Source: Parasphingopyxis sp. CP4
GTDB taxonomy: Bacteria > Pseudomonadota > Alphaproteobacteria > Sphingomonadales > Sphingomonadaceae
DNA length: 64,000 nucleotides
Direction of reading: 5' to 3'
Assembly: GCF_013378055.1 (NCBI RefSeq)
Contig: NZ_CP051130.1
Coordinates: 496,001-560,000, forward strand
Below the pieces are notes generated by a model. It was given only the letters and a program-made list of their open reading frames with translations. It searched no databases and was not told where the DNA came from. The position numbers were made by a program, and so were the translations under genes. This document shows positions 53,167 through 62,905 of this stretch, piece after piece; position 1 is the stretch's first letter, and every line of letters begins with the position of its first letter.

Positions 53167-53904
53167 ATGTTCGATCTTTCAGGAAAAACCGCGCTGGTCA
53201 CTGGCGCATCGGGTGGCATCGGATCCGCGATTGCCAAGGCATTGGCTGACCAGGGAGCCAAAGTTGCGCTTTCTGGAACCCGGGAAGAGGCGCTTCAGGC
53301 GGTTGCAGCCGATATTGGCGGCGATCCGGTGGTCCTCCCGTGCAATCTCTCCGATGGCGAGGCCGTGGATGCTCTGATCCCGGCGGCCGTCGAAGCGCTC
53401 GGAAAGCTCGATATTCTCGTCAACAATGCCGGTGTTACGCGCGATAATCTCGCGATGCGGATGAAAGATGAGGAATGGGATCAGGTTATCCGGGTCAATC
53501 TGGAAGCGGCATTTCGGCTCGCCCGCGCATCAATGCGACCAATGATGAAGGCACGTGGTGGTCGAATTATCTCGATAACGTCGGTAGTTGGCGCCACGGG
53601 TAACCCCGGACAGGCCAATTATGCGGCTTCGAAAGCCGGTCTTGTCGGAATGTCCAAGGCATTGGCCCAGGAAGTTGCGAGCCGCGGTATTACTGTAAAT
53701 TGCGTGGCGCCCGGATTTATTCGCTCGGCAATGACCGATGAGCTGCCCGACGCGCAAAAAGAGGCGCTAATGACCCGGATTCCCGCCGGAAAACTTGGTG
53801 AAGGCGCAGATATCGCCGCTGCCGTCACATATCTCGCATCGGATGAAGCCGCCTATATTACGGGCGAAACCTTGCATGTGAACGGTGGAATGGCGATGTT
53901 ATAG
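53167..53904 (+). CDS. fabG: 3-oxoacyl-ACP reductase
   Basis: A 245-residue short-chain dehydrogenase with TGASGGIGSAIAKAL, the NNAGVTRDNLAMRM segment special to FabG, ISITSVVGATGNPGQANYAASKAG (catalytic Ser, Tyr and Lys) and ITVNCVAPGFI. NADPH reduces the 3-oxoacyl-ACP in each round of fatty-acid synthesis. It lies between the inserted gene and acpP, with ACP 81 bases after. Confidence 0.97.
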   Translation: MFDLSGKTALVTGASGGIGSAIAKALADQGAKVALSGTREEALQAVAADIGGDPVVLPCNLSDGEAVDALIPAAVEALGKLDILVNNAGVTRDNLAMRMKDEEWDQVIRVNLEAAFRLARASMRPMMKARGGRIISITSVVGATGNPGQANYAASKAGLVGMSKALAQEVASRGITVNCVAPGFIRSAMTDELPDAQKEALMTRIPAGKLGEGADIAAAVTYLASDEAAYITGETLHVNGGMAML

Positions 53905-53985
53905 CTTTCCAGAGGATGAACGGGCTTGCGCGCGATAGCGCTGCCCTTTAGGAAAACTGGGAATCATTTAAGCAAAGGATATTCC

Positions 53986-54222
53986 ATGAGCGATACTGCC
54001 GATCGGGTGAAAAAGATCGTCACCGAGCATCTTGGGGTCGAAGCCGACAAGGTCACCGAAGATGCAGCCTTTATCGATGATCTGGGCGCTGACAGCCTCG
54101 ATATCGTCGAGCTGGTAATGGCATTCGAAGAAGAGTTTGGCGTCGAAATTCCCGACGATGCTGCCGAAGACATTGCGACCGTTAAGGACGCAATTGCATA
54201 TATCGACAAGCAGAACGCCTGA
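53986..54222 (+). CDS. acpP: acyl carrier protein
   Basis: A 78-residue [22 protein letters not shown], then [19 protein letters not shown] with the phosphopantetheine serine at residue 37 (DSLD). It carries the growing acyl chain. AGCAAAGGATATTCC precedes the ATG; the longer open frame upstream is out of family. A strong hairpin follows before fabF and would make acpP mRNA more abundant than the downstream messages, as needed for this highly used protein. Confidence 0.98.
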   Translation: MSDTADRVKKIVTEHLGVEADKVTEDAAFIDDLGADSLDIVELVMAFEEEFGVEIPDDAAEDIATVKDAIAYIDKQNA

Positions 54223-54272
54223 TCGCTGCATGCGATAAGGGAGCCCGGTCGTACGACCGAGCCAAATGGATT

Positions 54273-54316
54273 AAAACGGCTCCCCGGTCCGATACCCGGG
54301 GGGCCGTTTTGTCGTT
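54273..54316 (+). terminator. intra-operon terminator after acpP
   Basis: AAAACGGCTCCCCGG pairs with CCCGGGGGGCCGTTTT around a short loop (54273-54310), with a U-rich tail GTCGTT. It starts 50 bases after acpP and lies 43 bases before fabF. Partial read-through would explain how fabF can still belong to the same transcript. Confidence 0.82.
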
Positions 54317-54358
54317 AATGATGGCGGCTGGAGAGCCGTATGAAAGGGAGGCACTGAG

Positions 54359-55615
54359 ATGCGCCGTGTAGTTGTCACCGGACTGGGTCTTGTCACGCCA
54401 TTGGGCGGCGACGTGGAAACCAGCTGGAAGAATTTGACTGCAGCAAAATCGGGCGCGGGCCAGATCGAACGGTTCGATACGTCGGATCAGAAATGTACTA
54501 TTGCCTGCGAAGTGAAACCTGCTGACCATGAATATGGTTTCGATCCGGCGTTGCGCGTCGATCACAAGGTCCAGCGCCAGGTCGATCCTTTCATTGTCTA
54601 TGGCATCGATGCGGCTGGACAGGCGCTCGAAGATGCCGGTCTCACCGAAATGTCGGACGAAGAAAAACTGCGTGCTGGTTGCTCAATCGGATCGGGCATT
54701 GGCGGCTTGCCGGGAATTGAGAGCGAGTCGCTTGTTCTGGATCGTCGTGGCCCGGGCCGCGTCAGCCCGCACTTTGTCCATGGGCGCCTCATCAACCTTA
54801 TCTCGGGTCAGGTGAGCATCAAATATGGCCTGATGGGCCCCAACCATGCAGTTGTGACGGCATGTTCAACCGGTGCCCATTCCATCGGAGACGCCGCGCG
54901 CATGATCGCACTGGATGATGCCGATGTGATGCTGGCGGGTGGTGCGGAAGCCGCCATCTGCCCAATCGGCATTGCCGGCTTTGCTCAGGCCAAGGCGCTG
55001 TGCACCAACCGCAACGACGAGCCGGAGAAGGCCAGCCGTCCTTATGACAAGGATCGGAGCGGCTTTGTGATGGGCGAAGGCGCCGGCGTCGTCGTGCTCG
55101 AAGAATATGAGCATGCCAAAGCGCGCGGCGCGACCATCTACGCTGAAGTGGTAGGTTATGGCCTGTCGGGCGATGCCTATCATGTGACGGCGCCGCATCC
55201 TGATGGTGTGGGCGCGTATCGTTCGATGGAAATGGCACTGAAAAAATCAGGCCTATCGGTCGACGATATCGACTATATCAACGCCCATGGCACTTCGACC
55301 ATGGCCGATCTTATCGAATTGGATTCGGTGAAGCGCTTGTTTGGCGATGCGGCCAATTCGCTTTCCATGAGCTCAACCAAATCCGCCATCGGCCATTTGC
55401 TCGGTGGTGCCGGCGCTGTGGAATCCATCTTCTGCATCCTGGCTCTGCGCGATCAGCTCGTTCCGCCGACGCTGAACCTCGATAATCCCGAAGATAGCAC
55501 CGCAGGCATGGACCTTGTTCCGCACGAAGCACGTCAGCGCGAGGTTAAAGCCGTGCTTAACAACAGCTTCGGCTTTGGCGGGACCAATGCCAGCTTGGTG
55601 ATGAAGGCGGTCTAA
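54359..55615 (+). CDS. fabF: 3-oxoacyl-ACP synthase II (beta-ketoacyl-ACP synthase)
   Basis: A 418-residue KAS II. Catalytic Cys in VVTACSTGAHSIG, His in INAHGTSTMADLIE and His in KSAIGHLLGGAG, and the typical end SFGFGGTNASLVMK. RRVVVTGLGLVTPLGGDV opens the fold. It joins malonyl-ACP to acyl-ACP during chain growth. GGGAGGCACTGAG lies before the ATG. mltG follows six bases after the stop. Confidence 0.97.
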   Translation: MRRVVVTGLGLVTPLGGDVETSWKNLTAAKSGAGQIERFDTSDQKCTIACEVKPADHEYGFDPALRVDHKVQRQVDPFIVYGIDAAGQALEDAGLTEMSDEEKLRAGCSIGSGIGGLPGIESESLVLDRRGPGRVSPHFVHGRLINLISGQVSIKYGLMGPNHAVVTACSTGAHSIGDAARMIALDDADVMLAGGAEAAICPIGIAGFAQAKALCTNRNDEPEKASRPYDKDRSGFVMGEGAGVVVLEEYEHAKARGATIYAEVVGYGLSGDAYHVTAPHPDGVGAYRSMEMALKKSGLSVDDIDYINAHGTSTMADLIELDSVKRLFGDAANSLSMSSTKSAIGHLLGGAGAVESIFCILALRDQLVPPTLNLDNPEDSTAGMDLVPHEARQREVKAVLNNSFGFGGTNASLVMKAV

Positions 55616-55621
55616 CCAGTC

Positions 55622-56593
55622 ATGCGCAAAATCGGCTGCCTTGCTCTTATCGTCGCGATACTGCTGGCAGCCGCGCTCATAGCCGCATTGCGCAGCTGGG
55701 GCGGCGTCGGGCCAATGGAAGAGCCGGTTGCCGTTACGATCGAAGGCGGCGCGACACTGACCGATGCCGCGCTGACCCTTGAAGAGGCTGGGGTCATCGA
55801 ATCGCAGAGTCGGTTCCTGGTCTTCGCGCGGTTTTTGGGCAGCAGCGCGCCGATCCGCGCTGGCGAATATGAAATGCCGGCCGGTGTAAGCCAGTCTGAA
55901 GCGCTGCGTATCTTGCAGGAAGAAGCAGCGGTTCAACGGTTCGTCACCATCCCGGAAGGCATGCCGGCGGTATTGGTGCATGAAAGACTGATGGCGACCG
56001 AATTTCTGACAGGTGAAATCCCGGTGCCTGAAGAAGGATCTGTGCTTGCCGACAGCTATGCCTATGAACGCGGAGAAAGCCGGGCTGATGTGCTGGCTCG
56101 TATGCAGCTTGCGCTAGATGAGGAGCTGGCAGCGCTATGGGCCGCTCGCAGCTCCGACACCGCGGTCGATACGCCCGAAGAAGCGATCATCCTTGCTTCG
56201 ATCGTCGAAAAGGAAACCGCAGAGCCATCAGAGCGACCGCTGATCGCTGGCGTATATTCGAACCGCTTGCGCACAGGCATGCGGCTCCAAGCCGATCCGA
56301 CCATCATTTATCCAATTACCCAAGGCCGGGCTCTGGGACGTCGAATCCGGCGTTCGGAGATCAACGCACGCAACGACTATAACACCTATGCGATGGCTGG
56401 CCTGCCGCGTGGTCCCATTGCCAATGTCGGGCGCGAAGCGATTGAAGCCGTGCTCAATCCAGCCGAAACCGACGCGCTATTCTTTGTCGCAGACGGGACA
56501 GGCGGGCATGTGTTTGCCGAATCCTATTCGGAGCATCGCGAAAATGTGGAGCGCTGGTATGATCTGCGTCGCCAGCGCGGCGAAATGGACTAG
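55622..56593 (+). CDS. mltG: endolytic transglycosylase MltG
   Basis: A 323-residue YceG/MltG protein. One N-terminal membrane helix (residues about 5-24), then a LysM-like part and the catalytic domain; the active glutamate is Glu196 in ILASIVEKETAEPSERP (E. coli Glu218). LQADPTIIYPI and YNTYAMAGLPRGPI are conserved. It cuts nascent glycan strands in the periplasm and so sets chain length. Its place after fabF is usual in alphaproteobacteria. Its stop interlocks with the convergent gene in CTAG (56590-56593). Confidence 0.95.
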   Translation: MRKIGCLALIVAILLAAALIAALRSWGGVGPMEEPVAVTIEGGATLTDAALTLEEAGVIESQSRFLVFARFLGSSAPIRAGEYEMPAGVSQSEALRILQEEAAVQRFVTIPEGMPAVLVHERLMATEFLTGEIPVPEEGSVLADSYAYERGESRADVLARMQLALDEELAALWAARSSDTAVDTPEEAIILASIVEKETAEPSERPLIAGVYSNRLRTGMRLQADPTIIYPITQGRALGRRIRRSEINARNDYNTYAMAGLPRGPIANVGREAIEAVLNPAETDALFFVADGTGGHVFAESYSEHRENVERWYDLRRQRGEMD

Positions 56594-57042
56594 CGGATCC
56601 AGCCCCGCTTGATGCCGGTTCCGGCGTACCAGATCTGAAAGATGCAAATGACGACGACGATGAGCGGCATGATCATCCGTTCAGGGCCGACAATGTCGAC
56701 CAAGCCGCTCATTCCGAACGTCCAGCTGTGCTGGGCGATTACGCCGATCAGCGATAGGATGAACAGCCAGCGGGCAATGCCCTTGCGGGCCAGGAGCGCA
56801 ATAACACCTAGAAATCCGGCAAAAACGGCCACCGCGAAGCCTGCCGTGGCCCAGGCCGGCATTGATTGCATGATCGCAACTTCTTCAGCTGGATAGCTGG
56901 CTGCAAGGGACTCGTAACTCGAGAAGGCCTGACTGAGATAGGCGGCAACGCCCATGCCGTTCCAGACCAGCAACAGCACCGATATGACCCAGAACGAGCC
57001 CGGTGGATTTCTGCGCAATACCTTATTCACAGCGACCCTCAT
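56590..57042 (-). CDS. hypothetical four-helix membrane protein
   Basis: A 150-residue protein with four membrane segments (residues about 18-38, 66-86, 91-110, 121-142) and a short basic end GIKRGWIR. No named family is recognised, though proteins of this size and FSSYESLAASYPAEEVAIMQSMPAWA-like first loops occur in Sphingomonadales. The ATG at 57042 is taken; the TTG at 57048 is less likely. Convergent with mltG. Confidence 0.7.
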   Translation of the reverse strand: MRVAVNKVLRRNPPGSFWVISVLLLVWNGMGVAAYLSQAFSSYESLAASYPAEEVAIMQSMPAWATAGFAVAVFAGFLGVIALLARKGIARWLFILSLIGVIAQHSWTFGMSGLVDIVGPERMIMPLIVVVICIFQIWYAGTGIKRGWIR

Positions 57043-57111
57043 CCCCAAGTGATGCCCAAGTCGTAGCTGATTTTCGGCGATTTGTGAATGAAATTGGGGA
57101 TAAGGCGGTGA

Positions 57112-58053
57112 TTAAGTCCTGAGGCCGGAAAACTCACCCAGTCCCGCCATGAGGTTGAGATTCTGGACGGCAGCCCCGGCAGCGCCTTTGCCGAGATTGT
57201 CGAGCACGGCACAGAGGCGAAAGTATCCAGCTTGGGGATTGGCGAATACGATGATTTCCATGCGGTCAGTCCCGGCGCAGCGCTCTATTGTCACCACGTC
57301 CAGCGCCGCTGTTTCAGACGCATTCAAAACGGAGATCGACTGTCCGACCGCATAATGCTCGGTCAAGACGGAGCGGATTTCGTCTTCTGTCGTGCCGGCG
57401 CGCAATGCAGCGGGGGGCAGCGGTATTTCGACAAGCATGCCGCTATAAATATTGGCAACAGAGGGCGAGAAAAGCGGTTGGGACGCCAGTCCGCTATGCC
57501 GTTGCATCTCGGGCAGGTGCTTATGGGCGAGCGTAAGCGCATAGTTGCGGAAGGCCGTAGCCGGTTCATCGCCTTCAAACTCCGCAATCATCGCCTTGCC
57601 ACCGCCCGAATAGCCGGATGTAGCATTGACCGTCACATTCGCGTCCCGATCAAGAATCCCGGCCTGGATTAACGGGTGCGTGAGGGCAATAAAGGTCTGC
57701 GCATAGCATCCGGGATTGGCGACATAGTGGCTGGTGGCGATTGTATCGCCATGACCGGGCTCCCATTCGGGAAAGCCGAACGTCCAGTCAAGCGCGGTCC
57801 GATGCGCTGTGGAGGCGTCGATGACGCGGGTATTGCTTCCTTCGAGCAGAGCAACGGCTTCGCGGGCAGCGTCATCCGGCAGGCACAGGATCGCGATATC
57901 GGCGCTGTGTAAGGCATCACGCCGTGCCGCTGCATCTTTGCGCTGTGCGTCATCGAGTAGCAGAAGCGAAATTTCGGAGCGGTCAGCCAGACGTTCGCGG
58001 ATCTGCAATCCTGTCGTCCCATGGCCACCGTCGATGAAGACGGAAACGGTCAT
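57112..58053 (-). CDS. argC: N-acetyl-gamma-glutamyl-phosphate reductase (type 2, short)
   Basis: A 313-residue AGPR of the shorter class. The catalytic Cys116 lies in VANPGCYAQTF, the NADP-binding start reads VFIDGGHGTTGLQIRERL, and GYSGGGKAMIAEFE is conserved. It reduces N-acetyl-glutamyl phosphate to the semialdehyde in arginine synthesis. The start overlaps the end of the NlpC/P60 gene by four bases (58050-58053), so the two are translationally coupled although they are not functionally related. Confidence 0.94.
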   Translation of the reverse strand: MTVSVFIDGGHGTTGLQIRERLADRSEISLLLLDDAQRKDAAARRDALHSADIAILCLPDDAAREAVALLEGSNTRVIDASTAHRTALDWTFGFPEWEPGHGDTIATSHYVANPGCYAQTFIALTHPLIQAGILDRDANVTVNATSGYSGGGKAMIAEFEGDEPATAFRNYALTLAHKHLPEMQRHSGLASQPLFSPSVANIYSGMLVEIPLPPAALRAGTTEDEIRSVLTEHYAVGQSISVLNASETAALDVVTIERCAGTDRMEIIVFANPQAGYFRLCAVLDNLGKGAAGAAVQNLNLMAGLGEFSGLRT

Positions 58054-58988
58054 CGCGCGATCCTGCGGCGCGCAAGCACCGGTGCGTCATGCTCTGTTGC
58101 TATTCGTCCCGTCACTTCGACGAGCGGTTCGGTGACGACCGAACCCGCATGGCCCGTTGCGTGAATGATATCAGTCGAGTTTACCATCATGCCGACATGA
58201 TCAGGAAAGAAGATAAGATCGCCGCGTTCCAGGCCGGCGTCAGCCGATAAGGGTTCGCCGATGGAGTTCTGCTGCATATCGCTGTCGCGCTGAACCGCAT
58301 GGCCCGCCATGGCGAGGGCAATCTGTACCAATCCCGAACAATCGATTCCGGCAATACTGCGCCCGCCAAGCAGATAAGGTGCGCCGATGAACATCTCGGC
58401 GATCGCAACCGGGTCTTCAACAATACTGCCCAGCGGATGAACATCCGAAAGCGCGACGGCTCCATCGGCCAGATGCAGGGTATCGCCAGCGACGTCGCCG
58501 GTCACCGCGCTTCCCATGTGGAGCATTTCGGCGCTGCCGTTCGCAACCGGAGCTGAGACTGTCGAAACAATGTGCGTGGGTTCGGTGACGGCTGTCAGCG
58601 CGCCTTTGCGGACAAAGCCGACAAAATGATCGTGTACACAATAGCCCCAGGCCCAGTCCTCAACGGTATCAAGCCATGCAAACCGCTCTCCGAACAGCAG
58701 CTGCGATCCAAGTTCCGCCTCATCACCGGGATCGCAGCGCAAATCGGCTACGCTCACGCAAACCTGGCGCATGACGGGCGCAACATAATGGGGGAGGGCG
58801 ATCCGATCTGCGAGAGCGATATCGGCTATGTCACCGCGGATCGCGTGGACGCGCGGATCAAGATCCGTCGCGGTTGTGCCTAGCGTAAAGCTAGCCCTTG
58901 TCGATGGCTGCGACTCCTCGTCAGGACTTCCCGATTGGCCGGTTTGGGCCGATGATTTTTTCGAACCGTTCAAGGAAACGCGCCCCAT
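58050..58988 (-). CDS. NlpC/P60 family cysteine peptidase with SH3-like N-domain
   Basis: About 312 residues. An N-terminal bacterial SH3-like part (residues about 70-165) precedes an NlpC/P60 domain whose catalytic residues are Cys in GIDCSGLVQIAL, His in FFPDHVGMMV and a third polar residue in IIHATG. Such enzymes cut D-Glu-diaminopimelate bonds in muropeptides. There is no signal peptide, as in the alphaproteobacterial cytoplasmic type involved in wall recycling. The start is uncertain: ATGs lie at 58988 and 59039 and both overlap the MarR gene (58921-59256) by 68 bases or more. Confidence 0.85.
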   Translation of the reverse strand: MGRVSLNGSKKSSAQTGQSGSPDEESQPSTRASFTLGTTATDLDPRVHAIRGDIADIALADRIALPHYVAPVMRQVCVSVADLRCDPGDEAELGSQLLFGERFAWLDTVEDWAWGYCVHDHFVGFVRKGALTAVTEPTHIVSTVSAPVANGSAEMLHMGSAVTGDVAGDTLHLADGAVALSDVHPLGSIVEDPVAIAEMFIGAPYLLGGRSIAGIDCSGLVQIALAMAGHAVQRDSDMQQNSIGEPLSADAGLERGDLIFFPDHVGMMVNSTDIIHATGHAGSVVTEPLVEVTGRIATEHDAPVLARRRIAR

Positions 58989-59256
58989 CTGAAGTTTGCG
59001 CGATGAAGATGTTGCGTCTGTCGCTTTCATCACGTTCACGCCGCAGATAGCCGAGGGCGGAGAGAGTATTCAAGGCGCGTGTAACCACAGGCTTCGAAAC
59101 CCCCAGTTTTTGGGCGATTCCGCGAACGGTATGTGGCTCCGAAGACGCATAAACGAGCATAAGAATTGCCATTTGCCGATTGGTGAGGTCAGGTTCGCCG
59201 GACCGTACATAATCGACAATTGCTGTCCTCCAATGTCCAAGCGCATCGCTTGGCAT
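58921..59256 (-). CDS. MarR family transcriptional regulator
   Basis: A 111-residue winged-helix regulator: LTNRQMAILMLVYASSEPHTVRGIAQKLGVSKPVVTRALNTLSALGYLRRERDESDRRNIFI (the recognition helix is VSKPVVTRAL). The start at 59256 is decided by AAAGGAG eight bases before the ATG; the frame is open to 59301. It overlaps the NlpC/P60 coding region, so the run MarR-NlpC/P60-argC is tightly packed. The ligand and targets are unknown. Confidence 0.88.
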   Translation of the reverse strand: MPSDALGHWRTAIVDYVRSGEPDLTNRQMAILMLVYASSEPHTVRGIAQKLGVSKPVVTRALNTLSALGYLRRERDESDRRNIFIAQTSDGARFLERFEKIIGPNRPIGKS

Positions 59257-59389
59257 GGCCGATACTCCTTTGCTCGACGCCAATTCGCTGGCGTTTTTCA
59301 ACGATACAACGCGTCGGACGCGGGTTGGTTGCCCGAGATCAAAGAGCGTGGTCGGGCGATTTGCTAGATGGCCAAAAGGGAATGCAACG

Positions 59390-60787
59390 CTAGTTGCCCG
59401 AATAGCGGTTCTTCAAAACCTGCCAGTGCGCACGCAGACCAAGTGCCTCACCACCCTTGGGGCGGCCAGGCTTGGGCGTGTTGCGCCACGCAAATGTATC
59501 GAGATGCGTCCATGCAGTATCGCCAGAGACGAAACGGCGCAGGAACAGCGCAGCGGTCGAGGCGCCAGCCATCGCTACTGATGATGTGTTGCTCAGGTCT
59601 GCAATTGGCGATTTCATCCATTCGTCATAGCCGTCCCAGAGCGGCAGCCGCCAAACCGGATCGTCAATCTCCATTCCCACGGTAGAAATCTCGGCAGCGA
59701 GCGCCTCGTCGTCGGTGAACAGGGCGGGGAGATCCGGTCCAAGGGCAACGCGCGCGGCGCCGGTAAGCGTCGCAAAATCAATCAGCAGTTCCGGCTCGTC
59801 TTCGCAGGCTTTGGTGAGCGCATCGCCCAAGATCAAACGACCCTCGGCATCGGTATTGCCAATCTCAACGCTCAGCCCCTTGCGACTGGGAATAATGTCG
59901 CCTGGTCGGAACGCGTTACCGGCAATCGAGTTTTCAACGGCCGGAATCAGCAGATGCAGGCGGACCGGTAATGCTTGGCTCATAACGAGCCGGGCCAGCG
60001 CCAGCGCATGGGCGGCGCCGCCCATATCCTTCTTCATCCAGCGCATCCCGGCGGCGCTCTTGATATCCAAGCCGCCGGAATCAAAGCACACGCCTTTACC
60101 GACGATAGCGATCCGCGGATGTTTGGGGTCGCCCCATTCGAGTTCGATAAGTCGCGGTGCACGGTCATCCGATGCGGCGCGCCCCACGGCGTCGACCATC
60201 GGATATCCGTCGACCAACTCGGCCCCTGTGGTGACGGTGAGATCGGCGCCAAACTCCGTCGCTGCCTCGGTAGCCGCGTTTTCAAGCTCGGCCGGCCCCA
60301 AATCACCCGCAGGAATATTGACCAGCGTGCGGACAAGATCGGTGGCCTCGGCCAGTGCAATTGTCTCTTCAATCGTTGCCGGTTTGGACGTCAGCAGGAC
60401 CTTTGGGCCGCTGGATTCAGCCAGTTCCTGCTTGTAGCGCTCGAACCGATATTGGGCGCATAGCCAGCCAAAGGCGGCCTGGTCCGGATCGCCTTTATCC
60501 AGCCGATAGGTGCCGCTCGGTAATTTTTCAGCCGCTTTTGCAAGGCACCAGCTATCCAGGGTTTCCGCGTCTGAGACGCCAATAGCGGCCATCCAGTCAT
60601 CGGCAGATTCACCGGTGATAATGGCGAGTTGGCCGTCTTTCCCCTTGAAACCCTGCGCTTTTACGGATTGCCGATCTCGGTCGGGAAGGGCTTTGTACCA
60701 TTCGTCAAAACCGTCGGTATCGACGAGATGGAGCAACTGGGCGGATTGGCCCTTGTCGGGCTGGAGCATTGGTTCATAATCGGTCAT
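59390..60787 (-). CDS. leucyl aminopeptidase family protein (M17)
   Basis: About 465 residues. Two-metal M17 core: VGKGVCFDSGGLDIKSAAGM, then MRWMKKDMGGAA with the catalytic lysine, and NTDAEGRLILGDAL, the M17 signature. The N-terminal domain is short and divergent (the usual macro-like domain). It removes N-terminal residues from peptides in the cytoplasm. ATGs at 60805 and 60787 are both possible; the second (MTDYEPMLQPDKG) is preferred because the first adds only basic residues. Confidence 0.9.
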   Translation of the reverse strand: MTDYEPMLQPDKGQSAQLLHLVDTDGFDEWYKALPDRDRQSVKAQGFKGKDGQLAIITGESADDWMAAIGVSDAETLDSWCLAKAAEKLPSGTYRLDKGDPDQAAFGWLCAQYRFERYKQELAESSGPKVLLTSKPATIEETIALAEATDLVRTLVNIPAGDLGPAELENAATEAATEFGADLTVTTGAELVDGYPMVDAVGRAASDDRAPRLIELEWGDPKHPRIAIVGKGVCFDSGGLDIKSAAGMRWMKKDMGGAAHALALARLVMSQALPVRLHLLIPAVENSIAGNAFRPGDIIPSRKGLSVEIGNTDAEGRLILGDALTKACEDEPELLIDFATLTGAARVALGPDLPALFTDDEALAAEISTVGMEIDDPVWRLPLWDGYDEWMKSPIADLSNTSSVAMAGASTAALFLRRFVSGDTAWTHLDTFAWRNTPKPGRPKGGEALGLRAHWQVLKNRYSGN

Positions 60788-60853
60788 AATCCGTGCCTTA
60801 GCCATAAGACGGCAAAAAGGCCAAGGTGACTTGGGGACGTTGGGGGGGAAGCC

Positions 60854-61435
60854 ATGTCGGCACTACACATCAAAAACAGTATCGCGATTCTGTTCGCGCT
60901 ATTTCTGGCGGCTTGCTCGATGCAGGGAATGATCGAGACAATGACCTCGGAAGAGGATCGCGCGATGGCCCAGCAATTCGTTGCGGATATCCGTAGCGGC
61001 AATAGCGACGGACTTGAAGCCGTTGTCACTCCGGATCTTTGGAAGAATAGCCAAGCCGATTTTGAAGGCGCTGCAAATCTGTTTCCCGAGCAGCCCGGCG
61101 AGACGAACATTACCTCCTACAGCATGAATAGCGACGGCCTGGGCGATGGTGCGCGCACGGAGAAGGTTTTCACACTGGTCACTACCGACGACACGCATTG
61201 GACCACCACGCGATTCACAACCTTTCAGGAGGGCGGTGATGCGATGATCACCCAGTGGAGTGTTGAAGGATCGAACGAACCGCCGGCAGATCTCGAGGTC
61301 ATGGAGAATGTCGGTGCGGTCTTCATGTGGGTTGGGATCACATTACTGCTGATCCTCGTCGGCATTGTCGTGCTGATTGTCTGGCTGGTCCGCCGGTCAC
61401 GCCGGAAGGATCAGGGCCGTGCAGGAATCAGTTAG
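60854..61435 (+). CDS. hypothetical lipoprotein with C-terminal membrane helix
   Basis: A 193-residue protein with a lipoprotein signal and lipobox LAAC (Cys21), an 130-residue domain with [33 protein letters not shown] and [12 protein letters not shown], a membrane helix at about 155-178 ([19 protein letters not shown]) and a basic tail RRSRRKDQ. A lipid anchor at one end and a helix at the other would hold the domain close to the inner membrane. No family is recognised. It interlocks with the rimO stop in TTAG (61432-61435). Confidence 0.75.
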   Translation: MSALHIKNSIAILFALFLAACSMQGMIETMTSEEDRAMAQQFVADIRSGNSDGLEAVVTPDLWKNSQADFEGAANLFPEQPGETNITSYSMNSDGLGDGARTEKVFTLVTTDDTHWTTTRFTTFQEGGDAMITQWSVEGSNEPPADLEVMENVGAVFMWVGITLLLILVGIVVLIVWLVRRSRRKDQGRAGIS

Positions 61436-62769
61436 GGATTGCCAACCGGTACGCCAAACAGGTCATGCGCATCGGCATCTTCGATCACGGCTGAAATGAT
61501 GTCGCCGGGTTCTAGCCCTTGGGTGTCGCGCAGATGGACCTCACCGTCGATTTCTGGGGCGTCTGCCTGAGAGCGACCCGTCGCCCCGCCATCTTCGTCA
61601 ACAAGGTCAATAATGACCTTCTGCGTTGATCCGATCTTGGCCTGGAGTTTTGCTGCTGAAATCTCGGCGCATTTTTCCATCAGGCGCTTGTAGCGCTCTT
61701 CAGTCACTTCATCAGGCACCGGATCGGGCAGGGCATTGGCACGCGCGCCTTCGACCGGTTCAAAGCGGAATGCGCCGACCCGGTCCAACTGCGCTTCGTC
61801 GAGCCATTCGAGCAGATATTCGAAATCTTCATCGGTCTCGCCAGGGAACCCGGTGATGAAGGTCGATCGGATTGTGAGGTCGGGACAGATTTCGCGCCAC
61901 GCAGCAACGCGCTCAAGCACCTTCGCCTCGTTCGCCGGGCGGCGCATGGCTTTCAGGATACGCGGGCTGGCATGCTGGAAGGGAATATCGAGATAGGGTG
62001 TGATCAAACCATCAGCCATTAACGGGATGACCTGATCGACATGCGGATAGGGGTAGACATAATGGAGTCGGACCCAGGCGCCCAACTGGCCCAGTTCGCG
62101 CGCAAGATCCGTCATATGGGGCTGGATCGTGCGGCCTTTCCATTGCCGCTCTTCCTTGCGGATATCGACGCCATAGGCGGACGTGTCCTGGCTGATGATC
62201 AGCAGTTCTTTGGTCCCAGCTGCAACCAGTTTTTCTGCTTCGCGCAGCACAGCATCGGGGCGCCGACTGACAAGATCGCCGCGGATCGAGGGAATGATGC
62301 AGAAGGCGCAGCGATGATTGCAGCCTTCTGAGATCTTCACATAGCTATAGTGGCGCGGCGTAAGCTTGAGCCCCGTTTCGGGAACCAGATCGACATAAGG
62401 CGACGGCGGCATCGGCGCGGCCTCATGTACGGCACCGACCACCTCTTCATATTGCTGGGGGCCCGATACGGCGAGCACATCAGGGAAACGGTCGCGGATG
62501 ACGTCCGCCTCGTTCCCCATGCATCCGGTGACGATCACGCGGCCATTTTCGGCAATGGCCTCACCAATCGCTTCAAGGCTTTCTTCCTTGGCGCTGTCGA
62601 GGAAACCGCACGTGTTGACCAGTACGACGTCCGCATCGTCATAGTCGGGCGACAGGCCATAGCCGTCGGATCGCAGCTTGGTCAGGATACGCTCGCTATC
62701 GACCAAGGCCTTGGGACAGCCGAGCGAGACCATGCCGACCTTGGGCGGGGAGGGGATGCGTGTTGCCAT
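61432..62769 (-). CDS. rimO: ribosomal protein S12 methylthiotransferase
   Basis: A 445-residue radical-SAM methylthiotransferase. N-terminal MTTase domain ([20 protein letters not shown] with cluster cysteines in [14 protein letters not shown] and VTGCMGNE), the radical-SAM motif CNHRCAFC (Cx3Cx2C), and a C-terminal TRAM domain. SLGCPKA and GDLVSRRPD separate RimO from MiaB. It adds a methylthio group to an aspartate of S12. The ATG at 62769 begins [10 protein letters not shown]; the open frame reaches 62844. Confidence 0.95.
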   Translation of the reverse strand: MATRIPSPPKVGMVSLGCPKALVDSERILTKLRSDGYGLSPDYDDADVVLVNTCGFLDSAKEESLEAIGEAIAENGRVIVTGCMGNEADVIRDRFPDVLAVSGPQQYEEVVGAVHEAAPMPPSPYVDLVPETGLKLTPRHYSYVKISEGCNHRCAFCIIPSIRGDLVSRRPDAVLREAEKLVAAGTKELLIISQDTSAYGVDIRKEERQWKGRTIQPHMTDLARELGQLGAWVRLHYVYPYPHVDQVIPLMADGLITPYLDIPFQHASPRILKAMRRPANEAKVLERVAAWREICPDLTIRSTFITGFPGETDEDFEYLLEWLDEAQLDRVGAFRFEPVEGARANALPDPVPDEVTEERYKRLMEKCAEISAAKLQAKIGSTQKVIIDLVDEDGGATGRSQADAPEIDGEVHLRDTQGLEPGDIISAVIEDADAHDLFGVPVGNP

Positions 62770-62905
62770 GATGCGCCGCGACATAGGGATTTCGGGGCGG
62801 ATTGTCATCCCAATTGTCCGCCACAGACGCGGTGGGGATCGCATGGTCGATCAAAAGGCCTGTCTCGTGCTAGGTTAGCGCCATAAGAGAAACGGGAGGG
62901 TAGCA

